Shown here one piece after another: positions 44,459 through 55,028 of a stretch of DNA of 64,000 nt (its first letter is position 1; every line of letters begins with the position of its first letter). The DNA lies in the NCBI GenBank assembly GCA_023376005.1, contig CM042150.1, forward strand, positions 74,791,069 to 74,855,068, in the 5' to 3' direction. The position numbers were made by a program, and so were the translations under genes. Below the pieces are notes generated by a model. It saw only the letters and a list, made by a program, of their open reading frames with translations, was not told where the DNA came from and did not search any database. This stretch comes from Doryteuthis pealeii. Taxonomy: Eukaryota > Mollusca > Cephalopoda > Myopsida > Loliginidae.

Positions 44459-44702
44459 AAGTCGACGGGGCAGCCTAAAGTCGGTATCAGCCAGTCAGCG
44501 AGGGAATCTATCCCCTTTTCAATAGCGCTAGACCAAAGAGATTGTTTTAGCATCTGAGGTGGAGCGCCACACCTACCATCAGCTCCTTACTTTACCACAC
44601 AGATCCCTGTGCTACTCATACGCTGAGTTGCGAAGACCGGTATCGAACTAGGAACCTTGTGGTTTCTACCCGAAAGCTCTACCGACTGAGCTAACCTGGC
44701 CC
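44459..44702 (-). mobile_element. SINE-A copy 3
   Basis: Full length, 244 bp. The A-box TTAGCTCAGTCGG, B-box GGTTCCTAGTTCGATACC and 3' end GGCTGCCCCGTCGACTTTTA are intact, making this the best reference copy in the window. Confidence 0.93.
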
Positions 44703-45418
44703 ATAATGTACACTTACATATATACATACATCTAAGTCTGTCAATCACTTAAGTATCTATATATTTATATATCTTATCGTACACATGATCATAAAGTCAT
44801 GCTGAAAACATTGGTTCCTGCAAGGTCACCAAAGTAAGCAACATGAATCCATAACTTGATTTGGCATTAAATGACTTGAAAATCAACCAACCATCATTGT
44901 ACACTATATATTTTTATATACAGAAGTCCAGACACCCCAATATATAAGATATATTTCAAAAGAAACCAAATTTTGAAAACAGCGCATCAATCTTACCATA
45001 CAACTAGTATGTAGAATTGAGATTGAGCTTTTGTATAAAAAAACTGCATCATGTCACATTGATTAGTATTGAAACTATGTGTTGTGCACATGGTATTTAA
45101 AAAAAAATGAAACAATAAAAGATTTGTGTAAAAGTCTGTTTTACATTAGCAAAAATCATTGATTGAGATTTTTCTAATGTTGTCATTGGCCTAAAGGAGA
45201 AGATTGCTAATTTCAAAATCTGCATAACCTTTTGCATCAACAGATGACAATGAATTTTTGGTAAAGAAGGAAACAACTTTGACCTTCTTTAACATTTTTA
45301 CTGCCAAAGGGAAACTCCATTCTAAAAGGTCATTGATTTTAAATAATAGAGGATATGGAAGAAAACACACTATGAGACCTGCTTGTTACCTGTCAAAATG
45401 ACTTCCAGAATACATTCT
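44703..45418. other. No gene; isolated LINE/SINE tail at 44868-44902 (plus)
   Basis: TTTGGCATTAAATGACTTGA and AAATCAACC resemble the shared tail, without upstream SINE or LINE body. Confidence 0.4.
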
Positions 45419-45970
<552 letters not shown>

Positions 45971-45998
45971 CTAATAGAGTGTAGTTTCTTTGTTTAGT

Positions 45999-46058
45999 TG
46001 TGAATCAACCATCATTGGTTCTTTAATACCAAAGCCATCTTTGTAGAAGAACAGTAGT
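45999..46058 (-). mobile_element. SINE-B, 3' part (left of LINE insertion)
   Basis: On plus: TTTCTTTGTTTAGTTGTGAA, TCAACCATCATTGG, ACCAAAGCCATCTTTGTAG, then AGAAGAACAGTAGT (46045-46058), which is one copy of the target duplication. It continues on the other side of the LINE at 47377. Confidence 0.82.
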
Positions 46059-46235
46059 TGGTTGGTTAGTTGGATTGATTTTAACGCCATATCAACCTGT
46101 CTGGGGTTATGTTATGCCTAGCGGTTAGGAAGTAATATATGCTGTGTATATATATTTACACTTTTGTGTAATTGGTTTTACCAATGTGTTAGCATCATTG
46201 GGGATCATGTTGTATCGTATTGATTAGGTTCCTGA

Positions 46236-47080
46236 CTATATTCTATGGTATAATTTTATTTCCTTAAAAAAGGACAGAATGTCCTCCGTGTGGACATTTT
46301 CAAATAGATCTTTCATATTTTTTGCATTAAAATAACGTTTTCTGATGTGAGTAAAAAACCTGCATTCTATGAATAGGTGTTTAACAGTCAAAGGTGTTTG
46401 ACATGTTTCACGCTGTGGTTGTTGTTCTTGTTTGAGTATATAGGAGTGCATTAGTCTTGTGTGACCAATACATAATCGGAACATAATGACTTGTTCCTTT
46501 CTAGACTTCCTTAAGGTTGGTCTCCAGTCTCCTGTCTCCCATAGTGGGTTTGATTAGAAAGATTTGATGTCGTTATTCCAGCATTGTTGCCATTTTGTAT
46601 GAAGGAATTATTAATTTTTGGTTTCAAGTCAATATATGGAATCTTGAACTTGTCAAGGATCAAATCTAAAGCCGATTTAGCTGCAGAGTCAGCTCTTTCA
46701 TTCCCCTTCACTCCAATATGGCTTGGGATCCATCATATCAGAATCTCCTTAGAGTTAGACATCAAGTCTAATCTATTCAGGAGTTTAATGATGAGAGGTC
46801 TTCCAGTTTTTTATTTCTTAATGCTAGTAGGACAGAGCGCAAGTCCTGAGAAGAAAGTTTTTGTGGTTGTTTTCAGAGATGATATCAAATGGTAGATCTA
46901 TTGCACAGGCTTCAGTTGAAAAAATGGAGCTTTTTTTGGGAGATCTTTTCTTATGATTTTTTAAATTTAAAATTGCTACACATGCTGTTTTGTCATTGTC
47001 CTTAGAGCCATCTGTAAAATGTGAAGGTGGTTGGGGTAGTCTTCTAGAATATTGTGGAGTTTATCTTAGATGAGTTGGAG
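46236..47080 (-). pseudogene. LINE ORF2: RNase H and C-terminal zinc-knuckle-like region
   Basis: Minus order: DKLHNILEDYPNHLHI, FTDGSKDNDKTACVAILN (RNase H start with catalytic D; one T deleted in the codon before it shifts the frame), KTSRPLIIKLLNRLDLMSNS-like helix, then HIGVKGNERADSAAKSALDL (RNase H end). The C-terminus is FRLCIGHTRLMHSYILKQEQ, ETCQTPLTVKHLFIEC and ILSFFKEIKLYHRI-stop. This order (RNase H followed by a C..H.C region) is found in Jockey/R1/I-type LINEs. Two or three frameshifts and stops mean it is dead. Confidence 0.88.
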
Positions 47081-47100
47081 TTTATCTATAGCTAAGATGC

Positions 47101-47376
47101 AAAAAAATAGTCTTACAACTCTACACAAAACTTAAATCCTGCCCATCTAACTTAGCTTATGACTGCACCTTCAACCAAAGGAATGTTTTGATAAAAAAAA
47201 AAAATCAATAAAACCTTTTGGTCTTTGGATGGAACCCATCCTCAAAGAATCTAAAATCCCTCTCATAATATTCACAAAACCATCATACCTAAAGCACCAC
47301 CTTGGATCATTAAAAAACAAGTGATCCTTGAATTAAGTGAGCTACCCAAAACAAAAACCGATCCTAGCACTTACCA
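47101..47376 (+). pseudogene. Inverted 5' segment of the LINE ORF2 (RT-RNase H linker)
   Basis: Plus frames: TKLKSCPSNLAYDCTFNQRN, then LWMEPILKESKIPL and APPWIIKKQVILELSELPKT, KTDPSTYQ. The PPWxxKxxxIxxxLSxxxKxxTDPxxY pattern normally lies just upstream of FTDGSK in Jockey-type ORF2. Its last residues (STYQ) and the first of the minus segment (QLI-stop-DKLHN) would be neighbours in an uninverted element. Confidence 0.8.
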
Positions 47377-47440
47377 AGAAGAGCAGTAGTGGTACTATTT
47401 AATCCATCGGGGATGAGGGGCTTCATACATTTCCCAAACA
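47377..47440 (-). mobile_element. SINE-B, 5' continuation (right of LINE insertion)
   Basis: On plus: AGAAGAGCAGTAGTGGTACT, ATTTAATCCATCGGGGATGA, GGGGCTTCATACATTTCCC, corresponding to ACAGTAGTGGTACCATTTAACCC... of the intact copy at 52045-52290 (reverse complement). Similarity is lost after about 47440. Confidence 0.75.
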
Positions 47441-47865
47441 TATTAGTCCAAAAGGCAATGTAATAATGCAACTGGAAAATACTTACTAAAGTTGAAAATT
47501 TATGAATTTAATTCTCATGAAAATACAACATACCTTTTTATATATTAGGAAACCCAACTCAATCAATTAGGCAAAAACATGAGTACAATTTTCAAACATG
47601 TGCAGTGTATGATTTATTAATATAGACAATAACATAGAATCTAGGGACAGATAACTGACCCCTGTACAAAAAGGGATTTAGGGTAGATAACACTAACCCT
47701 GGCAATTACTATTATCAGTGAATTTTAACTATTTAACAAGTATTGACTACAGTGAAATAATCTGTGAAGGAATTTATTGAAAATTAATTTCTCATTTACT
47801 GCTTAAGGAATACATCAAAGAATTTTGTACCTGTATCTATATTTCAGTAGAAATGTTTGTGTGAG

Positions 47866-47899
<34 letters not shown>

Positions 47900-49189
47900 C
47901 ATACATATATACGTATGAGTATCACCGCACACACATGCACACACACACACACATATATATATATGTATACATATATATATATATATGTGCATGTGTCTGT
48001 ATGTGTGTGTGTGGTGATACTCATAAGTATTTTAACAGACAAGCAACTTGATTTTAAATAGAAGAACAAGAATATGAGGCAAGAACCAAATTTGACTTTC
48101 TATAGCCTTTGTGATTATTACAGGTAAAGTTCATAAAAACTTTAGAATTTTCTGTTTGTATTTAAATAAATAAAAAAATTTCCTTTTGTTTATGTCACTG
48201 GCTTATTGTTATTATCATTATACAGTGTACACTGAACGACCATGATGCAACTTCTACTCTGGTATAAATATTTCACAAAAATATGAATAAGAATTTCCAG
48301 CTATTTCTATATTCTGATTTACTTACTATTTGTACATATTAAAAAGATTTATAATATTTGACTAAAAATCTCTGGATCATTGGATTTTACATTTTTTGAT
48401 TATTGAAAATTATTTTTATTCAATTCTGAATCTAGCAAGGAGAATAATAAAGAATTTTTAAAATTCAACAAATTTATTCATAAATTAAGTTTTTAAAAAC
48501 TCTTTTAGTTTTAGAAATCAATTTTTGAGCAAATATTTTTTACAATCCCAAAATCGACAATATGATTTAATCAAAAATGCAACAATAGATTTTCCAAATA
48601 AAGATTTTATTGCAGCTTTTATCAATTCAGGGAATATCTTCTGCACCTCCAGCTGAAGTTGCAGATAAAATTTTAAATAATTTAATTAATTCAGAGATAC
48701 TTTATAGAAAGTAAATGATTTTAGCATCCAAATAATATTTTATTGAAATTTCATAAAATCAAATAAGGGGGTGGGGGATTTACTTGAAAGTTATTTCCAC
48801 AGATTTCTTATGAAATAAAATTTTCACAAATGAATTAATTCATAAATGAAGAAATGCATAAAAATCTGAAATCCAATAATTATTTGAGTGAGAATATTAA
48901 CACCAGACCAAATCCACCAACTGACCAATAATTGATATTGTTATAACAAAGTGTAAACAATATACATACTGATGGAACATTACTCATCTTTGGCCCTTAT
49001 TCTTTTTCATTATCCATTTATCCTTCCACCATGGGATATCACAATACAACTAGCTATTTGGTGTACAGTGCTATACATCTTCTAAAATATTTCATAACAG
49101 ATGAAAGAAAAAGTAGTGTCCAATTATGATCCAGGATTATTCAGTTAATAAACTGATTGTGTAAAAAAAAGTTAACTTAATTAAGAATC
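47441..49189. other. No gene; AT/CA/GT microsatellite cluster at 47866-48012
   Basis: The cluster has TATACATA, AT, ACAC and GTGTGT runs that give several artefactual ORFs. Remaining sequence is AT-rich and unassigned. Confidence 0.5.
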
Positions 49190-49420
49190 AGCTTTATCTC
49201 TTTCAAAATAGTTCCATGGAATTGATGAAAACATTATTCCAATTTTAGGAAATAGTGAAAGTCTTTAGCTGACTCTGCCTTCAGTTTGGTTCACTATGAA
49301 ATATTCTCAACAGTTCCTACATGGCAACCATAAAGTTGGGGTTGTGGTTTTGGGAACAGGAAGTATTTGAAACAACTCAGATCAGGCCAATATGAGAGCT
49401 GTGGCATAACACAGGTTATT
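49190..49420 (-). pseudogene. Mariner transposase C-terminus, strongly decayed
   Basis: On the minus strand, mixed frames give MPQLSYWPDLSCFKYFLFPK (compare LPHPPYSPDLAPCDYFLFPK). Near the end comes SSIPWNYFERD (compare CxxxxGxYFEGD). The order and spacing fit the last 75 residues of a mariner of the lineage also seen at 57008-57420. Confidence 0.6.
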
Positions 49421-50539
49421 TCTTTTTAGACCAAAACGTGTTCTAAGAAAATGTCTAGAAAATAATTTTATTGACTTGTTGTGTCCTGAAAGTAATGAGA
49501 GATTTATTTTTATTTTTTAGATGTTTTTTTTTTCAGATGAACAGAATGGGGTTTATCATGAAGAACAGAATTTATTTTCCACAATCTCTTGCACATCCAA
49601 AAATGTCTTGTACCACCAAAAAACTAATGCTCTACATAGAAACTGTTATCCATAAGCCTGTATTAACTTTTAAATCTTTCTGAATTTGATGCCAAATTTT
49701 ATCCTTTTTTTAATCCATCCATTTACTAATATTTAATTCTTATTTCTTGCTATTATTAATTATTGAGAAAGAAATTTGAATTTTTGTTAAAAAGTTAAAT
49801 TTTGACAGTTGTGTTGTATTGCCCACACTGGTAAGGCTAAACACTAGTAGTGATTGTTTTGTGAGGGGTGGGTACCAAAAATCCTGTTGAAAGTTTATCT
49901 AAATTTTATTTCTCTTATGAGGTCCAACAGAGTTGTATACTTCAGTGACAGTGTGCTTATCATTAAACGGTCATGCTTGCTGGGTCCATTCCTTCAAGAC
50001 ACAACCCTAAATAGAATATCTTAGAACATGATCTTAGGGTCAGGATACAAGGTTTGCTTCTTCACTGTCCTCACAGGAAACTGTCTCTCAAAAAGCTCTT
50101 AAGCCTTCTTAGATGTGGTCCTATGTTATCTTCAGTGCTTCCATGCTTTCCTCTCCCAATCAAATCAAAATGTAGATCCTACCCGCACATCTGGAATAAT
50201 AGGTTTGCCCTCAAGCATCCAGTTGTCTAGCAGCAACTCAAATTGCTATGCATCTCACCCCCGTTTTTTTCCAAATGCATAACTTCCAAAGATATGAATT
50301 TTATCTGACTATTTCCTCAGTATTGCCTGATCAATTTCATCTAACTCCAGACCCCCAAACAATAAGAATTGATTTTGTATATTTGTTGAATAAGTCCAGA
50401 TTATAGTTATATAAACATTTAGGAGGAAAATAATTGGATAATCTTAAATTTTCCATCTCACATAACAATATAAAAATATCTTTTTTTCTTGACAAGAGAA
50501 CACAAGTAGTGGAAGGTATAGCAAAAAGGTTTTTATGGG
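49421..50539. other. No gene recognised
   Basis: The block 49900-50260 is less AT-rich and may be an old repeat, but I cannot classify it. Confidence 0.4.
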
Positions 50540-50768
50540 GTGGAGTTGGTAGCCTAATGATACCTGGTTTTAAATTCAGAATTTTATTCCTCTCTAAATG
50601 GTTGTCCTACTAAAGCTAAAGAGTCCAGTCTGCCCATTATAGTTGAGAGTGGGTGTACAGATGGATTCATACATTTCCTAAGAGTATTTAGCATGAAGTG
50701 AAATGCAAACAGCCTCATCCAAAGTTTGAAATTTTTACAACAATAACCATTTATGCCACCTGCATCTG
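50540..50768 (-). mobile_element. SINE-B, diverged
   Basis: Minus strand: CAGATGCAGGTGGCATAAAT (head), AAACTTTGGATGAGGCTGTT, TGCATTTCACTTCATGCTAA, TAGGAAATGTATGAATCCAT and GGGCAGACTGGACTCTTTAG. Upstream on plus, GGTGGAGTTGGTAGCCTAAT belongs to a possible second decayed head. Confidence 0.75.
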
Positions 50769-51424
50769 AAAAAAAAAAAAGATTTTATTTTTCACACCAT
50801 CATAATAACAAAGGTTAACATTTTTATTTCTCAATTGTTCCTATCACATTCCATACAACCAATATTTAATTCAATTGCTAATTTTTCAATATTCCTTCAT
50901 CTTATGATTTTCAAATATTTATTAGAAATAAAAGACCATTTTTCCACTGCTGTCCATCCTACTGATAGAATAGCAACAGCGTTGCCATGGATCCTAGCCA
51001 GTAAGATGCCCTGTATGAGACACTCCACTTAGAGAGAAGCCTTTCTATCAATGTTCAGAAGAAGACTGTTGATACTTGAGCTGATAATGCCAGAAGTTAA
51101 TTGGTTAATCTACATTCCCTTCAGAATTACATCACTACTTTGGTAGACAAAAAATGTTAATTAATTTGGTTCAGGTCTTTTCGGTGCTACTTGCTATTTT
51201 TTTGACTGGTCTTGTATTTCACATTTCCCTTTCAAGAGGAAAATTTTCAATCTTGTAAAATGTGCAAGACCCTGGAAAATGTTGGAAAGAGAGAAAGCCA
51301 GTTACTTAAATAAAAAAACCTTCAAAATAAAATTACAAAAATGAATTCCAAGTTTAAAGAAAACCTAGATTTAGTTTTGTCTGAATTTTTTAGGTTAGAA
51401 ATTATCATTACTTACAGATTTCAG
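50769..51424. other. No feature recognised
   Basis: AT-rich DNA. A 65-codon plus frame at 50835-51032 is unassigned. Confidence 0.45.
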
Positions 51425-51560
51425 TTTCTTTATTTAATGACATGTAAACCTTCATGGGTTATGTAATGCCAAATCCATCTTTGTAGAATAACAGTAGTGG
51501 TATTATATAAAAGACTTTGATACCTTTCCTGAGGCTATTAGTCATTACTCACAGTACTTA
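51425..51560 (-). mobile_element. SINE-B 3' part with LINE-like tail
   Basis: On plus: TTTCTTTATTTAATGACATG, TAAACCTTCATGGGTTATGT, AATGCCAAATCCATCTTTGT, AGAATAACAGTAGTGGTATT. This is the reverse complement of the shared tail plus body. The 5' head is missing. Confidence 0.75.
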
Positions 51561-52044
51561 TCCATATTATATCCTAGTTGGAAATAAAGAATGTAAAGTC
51601 ACTTGAATTTTAGGATAATTCTTCATATTTAAATGACATTTTATTTGATTTTATCATTTTATTTACTCCATTTTTACACTGAAAATGGTATATGAAAGAA
51701 GGCTTCTGATTCAGATACACTTGAAAATTCTGAAAAATAAATAAACATTTAAAATATATATTCTAATTCTATTATTTTCCAGACTTGCAGTGGTAGTATT
51801 AACCTAAATTTAGAAAAAAAAGGGTTTCTAAAATATTTTATGACTGGGTGATTATTGATATTATGAATTTCTTGTTCAATGCCTGGCTAAAACAAAGAGG
51901 ATTTAAGTCATCTACTTTTTGAAATGATTACCAAAAGAGTGGGTATTCACTGTGAGATGGACACCATTTTACAGTGAGGGGGACAATAAAACATAAAGGA
52001 TGTGTGACAAATCCCACCCAAAATCCAGTAGAATCTAATTCATA
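51561..52044. other. No feature recognised
   Basis: AT-rich DNA with no assignable element. Confidence 0.45.
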
Positions 52045-52290
52045 CTGGGAAATCCCCATGGCATTTTGGTTAACATGCTTGACTGTGACACCGTAGTAAG
52101 CAAGCTCAAACTTCAGTCTTGCTATTACATTCACTTTTGGAACATACTCTTGGGAAAGGTATTAACCCTTTTACCTCCTCCCAACTATGGGTTAAATGGT
52201 ACCACTACTGTTATTCAATAAGGATATATTTGGCATTAAATAACACATGAAGATTGATATGCTATCAAACAAAGAAACCAAACCATTATA
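52045..52290 (+). mobile_element. SINE-B with complete LINE-like tail
   Basis: Head GGCATTTTGGTTAACATGCT, a decayed B-box near CAAGCTCAAACTTCAG, body CTTGGGAAAGGTATTAACCC, ATGGTACCACTACTGTTATT. The tail is TTTGGCATTAAATAACACAT, GAAGATTGATATGCTATCAA and ACAAAGAAACCAAACCA. The tail is the part shared with LINE 3' ends. Confidence 0.8.
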
Positions 52291-52794
52291 GTTCATACTG
52301 GTTTACGGTTTAAAATCTTTCCAGTTATGGCTCTAATAATTCCTAAAAGTTTGGTTAAATTGAGCCCAAATATGAAACCCGAAGGTGAAAAATTAGCTGT
52401 ACTGACATACATTTAGTGAATTATAAGATATTATACAGGGAATTATTCAGACTAGTCTCCTTATCTTGATTATTAAATTTTGGCCATTGTATACTCTGAT
52501 TTTCTTCAAGTTTGTAACTTTCTTGGAATTTGAAATAAAATTCTTTATTGAATCCACAGGTGAAGATTGTTCTCATTTTGCATTTTATGTTTTAGAGGAT
52601 ATTCATATCAGTTAATCATTTGCAGTTAATTTATCAATGTAATGTCACTTTTCAGTCTCTGTCTATCAAACAGAGTAGGTGACATTTTGATATTCCTGAT
52701 ATGAAGAGAATAATTATATCAAAAGCATTGATTAAAGTGTACCTTTGCTCTCTCGTTAAGGATTAGAATATGTTAACTGAATCCTATGTAGATG
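52291..52794. other. AT-rich DNA with a diverged FB fragment at about 52450-52560
   Basis: GACTAGTCTCCTTATCTTGA, GGCCATTGTATACTCTGATT and TTCTTCAAGTTTGTAACTTT follow the FB left-arm order at low identity. Confidence 0.4.
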
Positions 52795-53158
52795 GTGTAA
52801 GATCCCCCATTCCACCGTACTGGGGTTTCCTGGATATGACACTAGTATTTGGGGAGTGTGGAATATCCCTTCCTTGCCATTACTCCCAGGTCCACTCTAA
52901 TACAGAGGGTACTACCTGATAGGGTCTCATCTATGAGTCAAATAAATCTGTTTGAAAAATATTCATATTAAATAAGAATACTTGATATAACTGAGTACCA
53001 AAAAATGATTAAAGAGAAAAAAAAATTGCAATTTTAAAAAACTGCAATCAAACAATAAAAATATGGATATGATAAAATCAAAAATTTCTAAATGGATCAA
53101 ATTTTGGCATTAAATAACCCATAAGTTCCTATTCCATTAAACAGATAAACCAAACCAT
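52795..53158 (+). mobile_element. LINE 3' end with shared tail
   Basis: GGGGAGTGTGGAATATCCCT, GCCATTACTCCCAGGTCCAC, GGGTACTACCTGATAGGGTC, then about 160 bp AT-rich sequence and the tail TTTGGCATTAAATAACCCAT, TCCTATTCCATTAAAC, AGATAAACCAAACCA. Confidence 0.75.
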
Positions 53159-53337
53159 ACTAAAAAGTACTTAGTTACCTAGAGGTTGTGAGTTCAATTC
53201 CTGTGTTGTGTAGTGTAATATATTATAGTAATACAATAGAAAAACAAATAATTTCCTCAGAAGAAATTTACTAGGAAAAAATAACTGATATGAAATATCT
53301 TCAAAATATGGAGAGTGAAATTAAAAGAATCTGAACT

Positions 53338-53445
53338 CAACAGACGCCTGAAGAAGGCTGGAGAATATAATGGCTGAAATATTGTGATTGCAAGATTGAG
53401 ACTCTAGCAAGATTGAGACTCTAGTCTGATTACATCAACCTATAA
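53338..53445 (-). repeat. FB-family fragment
   Basis: CAGACGCCTGAAGAAGGCTG, GAGAATATAATGGCTGAAAT and ATTGTGATTGCAAGAT correspond to the reverse complement of the FB arm. A 17-bp piece GCAAGATTGAGACTCTA is duplicated in tandem at 53390-53423. Confidence 0.65.
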
Positions 53446-54129
53446 TAATCTTAGACTTTTTTTTAAAACCCCAGAAAGTCAGGAAGCATCAAACTAAATT
53501 CCCATACCTACTGAGGAGTGCCTAATTTTATGAATAAATTCTGTAAGTCTTGGAAACATTCCAAAAATGGAGACTAGCAGGAGAGAATTTATGGCTCATC
53601 AGAATAAGATTACCTAAGAAAGCTGTAACATTGTCTCTTCATTGCCAGTACCCATTTCTTGTTGTCCATCAATGCTGCAAAGATTTCACAATTTTTGTTT
53701 ATAGTTTTCACTTCTTAGTCTTGGCTGAAATAATGTCTCCTTAAAGATATGCTTCAGGGTAGCAGAAGTGGAGAATTAGATTTAAGACCTGCTTTTGTAA
53801 TCAGTCTTTGCAGCTGTGAGGCAACAGCACCCACATGCACCGTCTGAATCTAATCTCTAACATAGATGAAGAAGAAAATTCACTCAGTATCTGACACACT
53901 GAGTGCATTCGGAAAGTGAAATGGCTAATAAACTTAAGGAAACTGCAAGGAGGCAATGGAAGTAACTTAAATAAATTCTGGTCATATCAGCAATCTTCAT
54001 CAGAATCAAGCGCCTGTAATATGTTCAAAGCATACGGCAGATCTTCATTAGCTTAATTTTCCTGCTTGAAGCTATTTAAGGAATTTATTTTTGTTATTCT
54101 TTGATTATCTTTGAGAATTATTGGCTTTA
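53446..54129. other. No feature recognised
   Basis: Mixed composition. The 53740-54050 part is less AT-rich but unassigned. Confidence 0.4.
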
Positions 54130-54463
54130 ACTTTCTCTTTAGTTTTCTCGTATGTTCCTTTCTTTTTCTTTTTCTTCTTACACTTTTTCTTCTCTCCATC
54201 ATTTCTGCTTTTTCCTTCTCTTTTATTTTGATTTTGATTTTTGTCCTCTGTTTTGCTTCTATACTTTCTTTCTCCTCTTTTCATTTGTTGCTCTTCTTTT
54301 GCTTTCTTTCTATTTTTCTTTTCTCTCTTTCTTTCTTTTCTTATTCTTTAACTTCCTCTTTCCAATTGATTTACTTTCTCATCTTCTTCTTTTTCTTTCT
54401 TTCTTATTTTGATTTCTCTTCCCTACTATTTCTTTCTAACTTATTTTCTTTCTCCATTACTTT
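54130..54463. repeat. Pyrimidine-rich (TTTCT)-type tract
   Basis: Degenerate CTTTCTTTT sequence of about 330 bp. The 160-codon plus ORF through it is all F/S/L and is a composition artefact. Confidence 0.85.
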
Positions 54464-54720
54464 CTTTCATCAAGGTCAAATGATTAGCAAGTTAGTCTCA
54501 CAGATCTGTTACTATTGGATAGTGAGTTCAATCCTTGCTAGATTCTCCATACTTGTGACCTGTGTCACATCATATCTGTGGCAAATGGGTTAAGTAAAAG
54601 AGGGTGTTTCATCATGGTGTAATGGTTAGCAACCTAGTCTTGCAACTCCATAACTACTGAATAACAAGTTTTATTTTCGCTGGATGCTCAATACTTGTGA
54701 TCTTGTGTCACATTCTACAC
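54464..54720 (+). mobile_element. SINE-C, two tandem tRNA-like copies
   Basis: Copy 1 (about 54470-54600) has GGTCAAATGATTAGCAAGTT and the B-box-like GAGTTCAATCCTTGC, then TCCATACTTGTGACC and TGTGTCACATCA. Copy 2 (about 54608-54720) has the clearer head ATGGTGTAATGGTTAGCAAC, then GCTCAATACTTGTGATC and TGTGTCACATTCTACAC. Both lie in pyrimidine-rich DNA. The family differs from SINE-A and SINE-B. Confidence 0.65.
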
Positions 54721-54964
54721 TTCTTTCTTCCCATAACCAATTTTATTTTTTTTCATTTTGATTCTTCTACTTTTTTCTTGGAACTGTGTTTCTTTACACC
54801 AATGTCCATCTTTCTATTATTTTTTCTTGTAGACTGGATGTTATGTTATTGTAAACAGAAGGAAGGAAATATTATTGAAAATAAATATTCATTTTTTAAA
54901 ATAAATATTTTTTATCATTAAGTTACAGACTTAATGATGTACCTATTTACACACATACACATAG

Positions 54965-54968
<4 letters not shown>

Positions 54969-55022
<54 letters not shown>
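54969..55022. repeat. (AT)n microsatellite
   Basis: About 54 bp AT tract. The following mariner abuts it, consistent with a TA target. Confidence 0.96.

Positions 55023-55023
<1 letters not shown>

Positions 55024-55028
<5 letters not shown>

Larger units (their letters stand above)
46059..47376 (-). mobile_element. Jockey-like LINE insertion with 5' inversion
   Basis: About 1.32 kb of LINE, 5' truncated, lies on the minus strand and is bounded by AGAAGAACAGTAGT (46045-46058) and AGAAGAGCAGTAGT (47377-47390), a 14-bp target duplication with one mismatch. The 3' end carries the tail ACCCCAGACAGG plus TTGATATGGCG. The 5'-most 276 bp (47101-47376) is in the opposite orientation to the rest and encodes the ORF2 segment that should immediately precede the RNase H part. 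This is the arrangement produced by twin priming. Confidence 0.88.

Noticed and set aside
54111..54593. 160-codon hydrophobic ORF
   Set aside because: Phe/Ser/Leu composition follows from the CT-rich tract. No membrane-protein pattern beyond composition.
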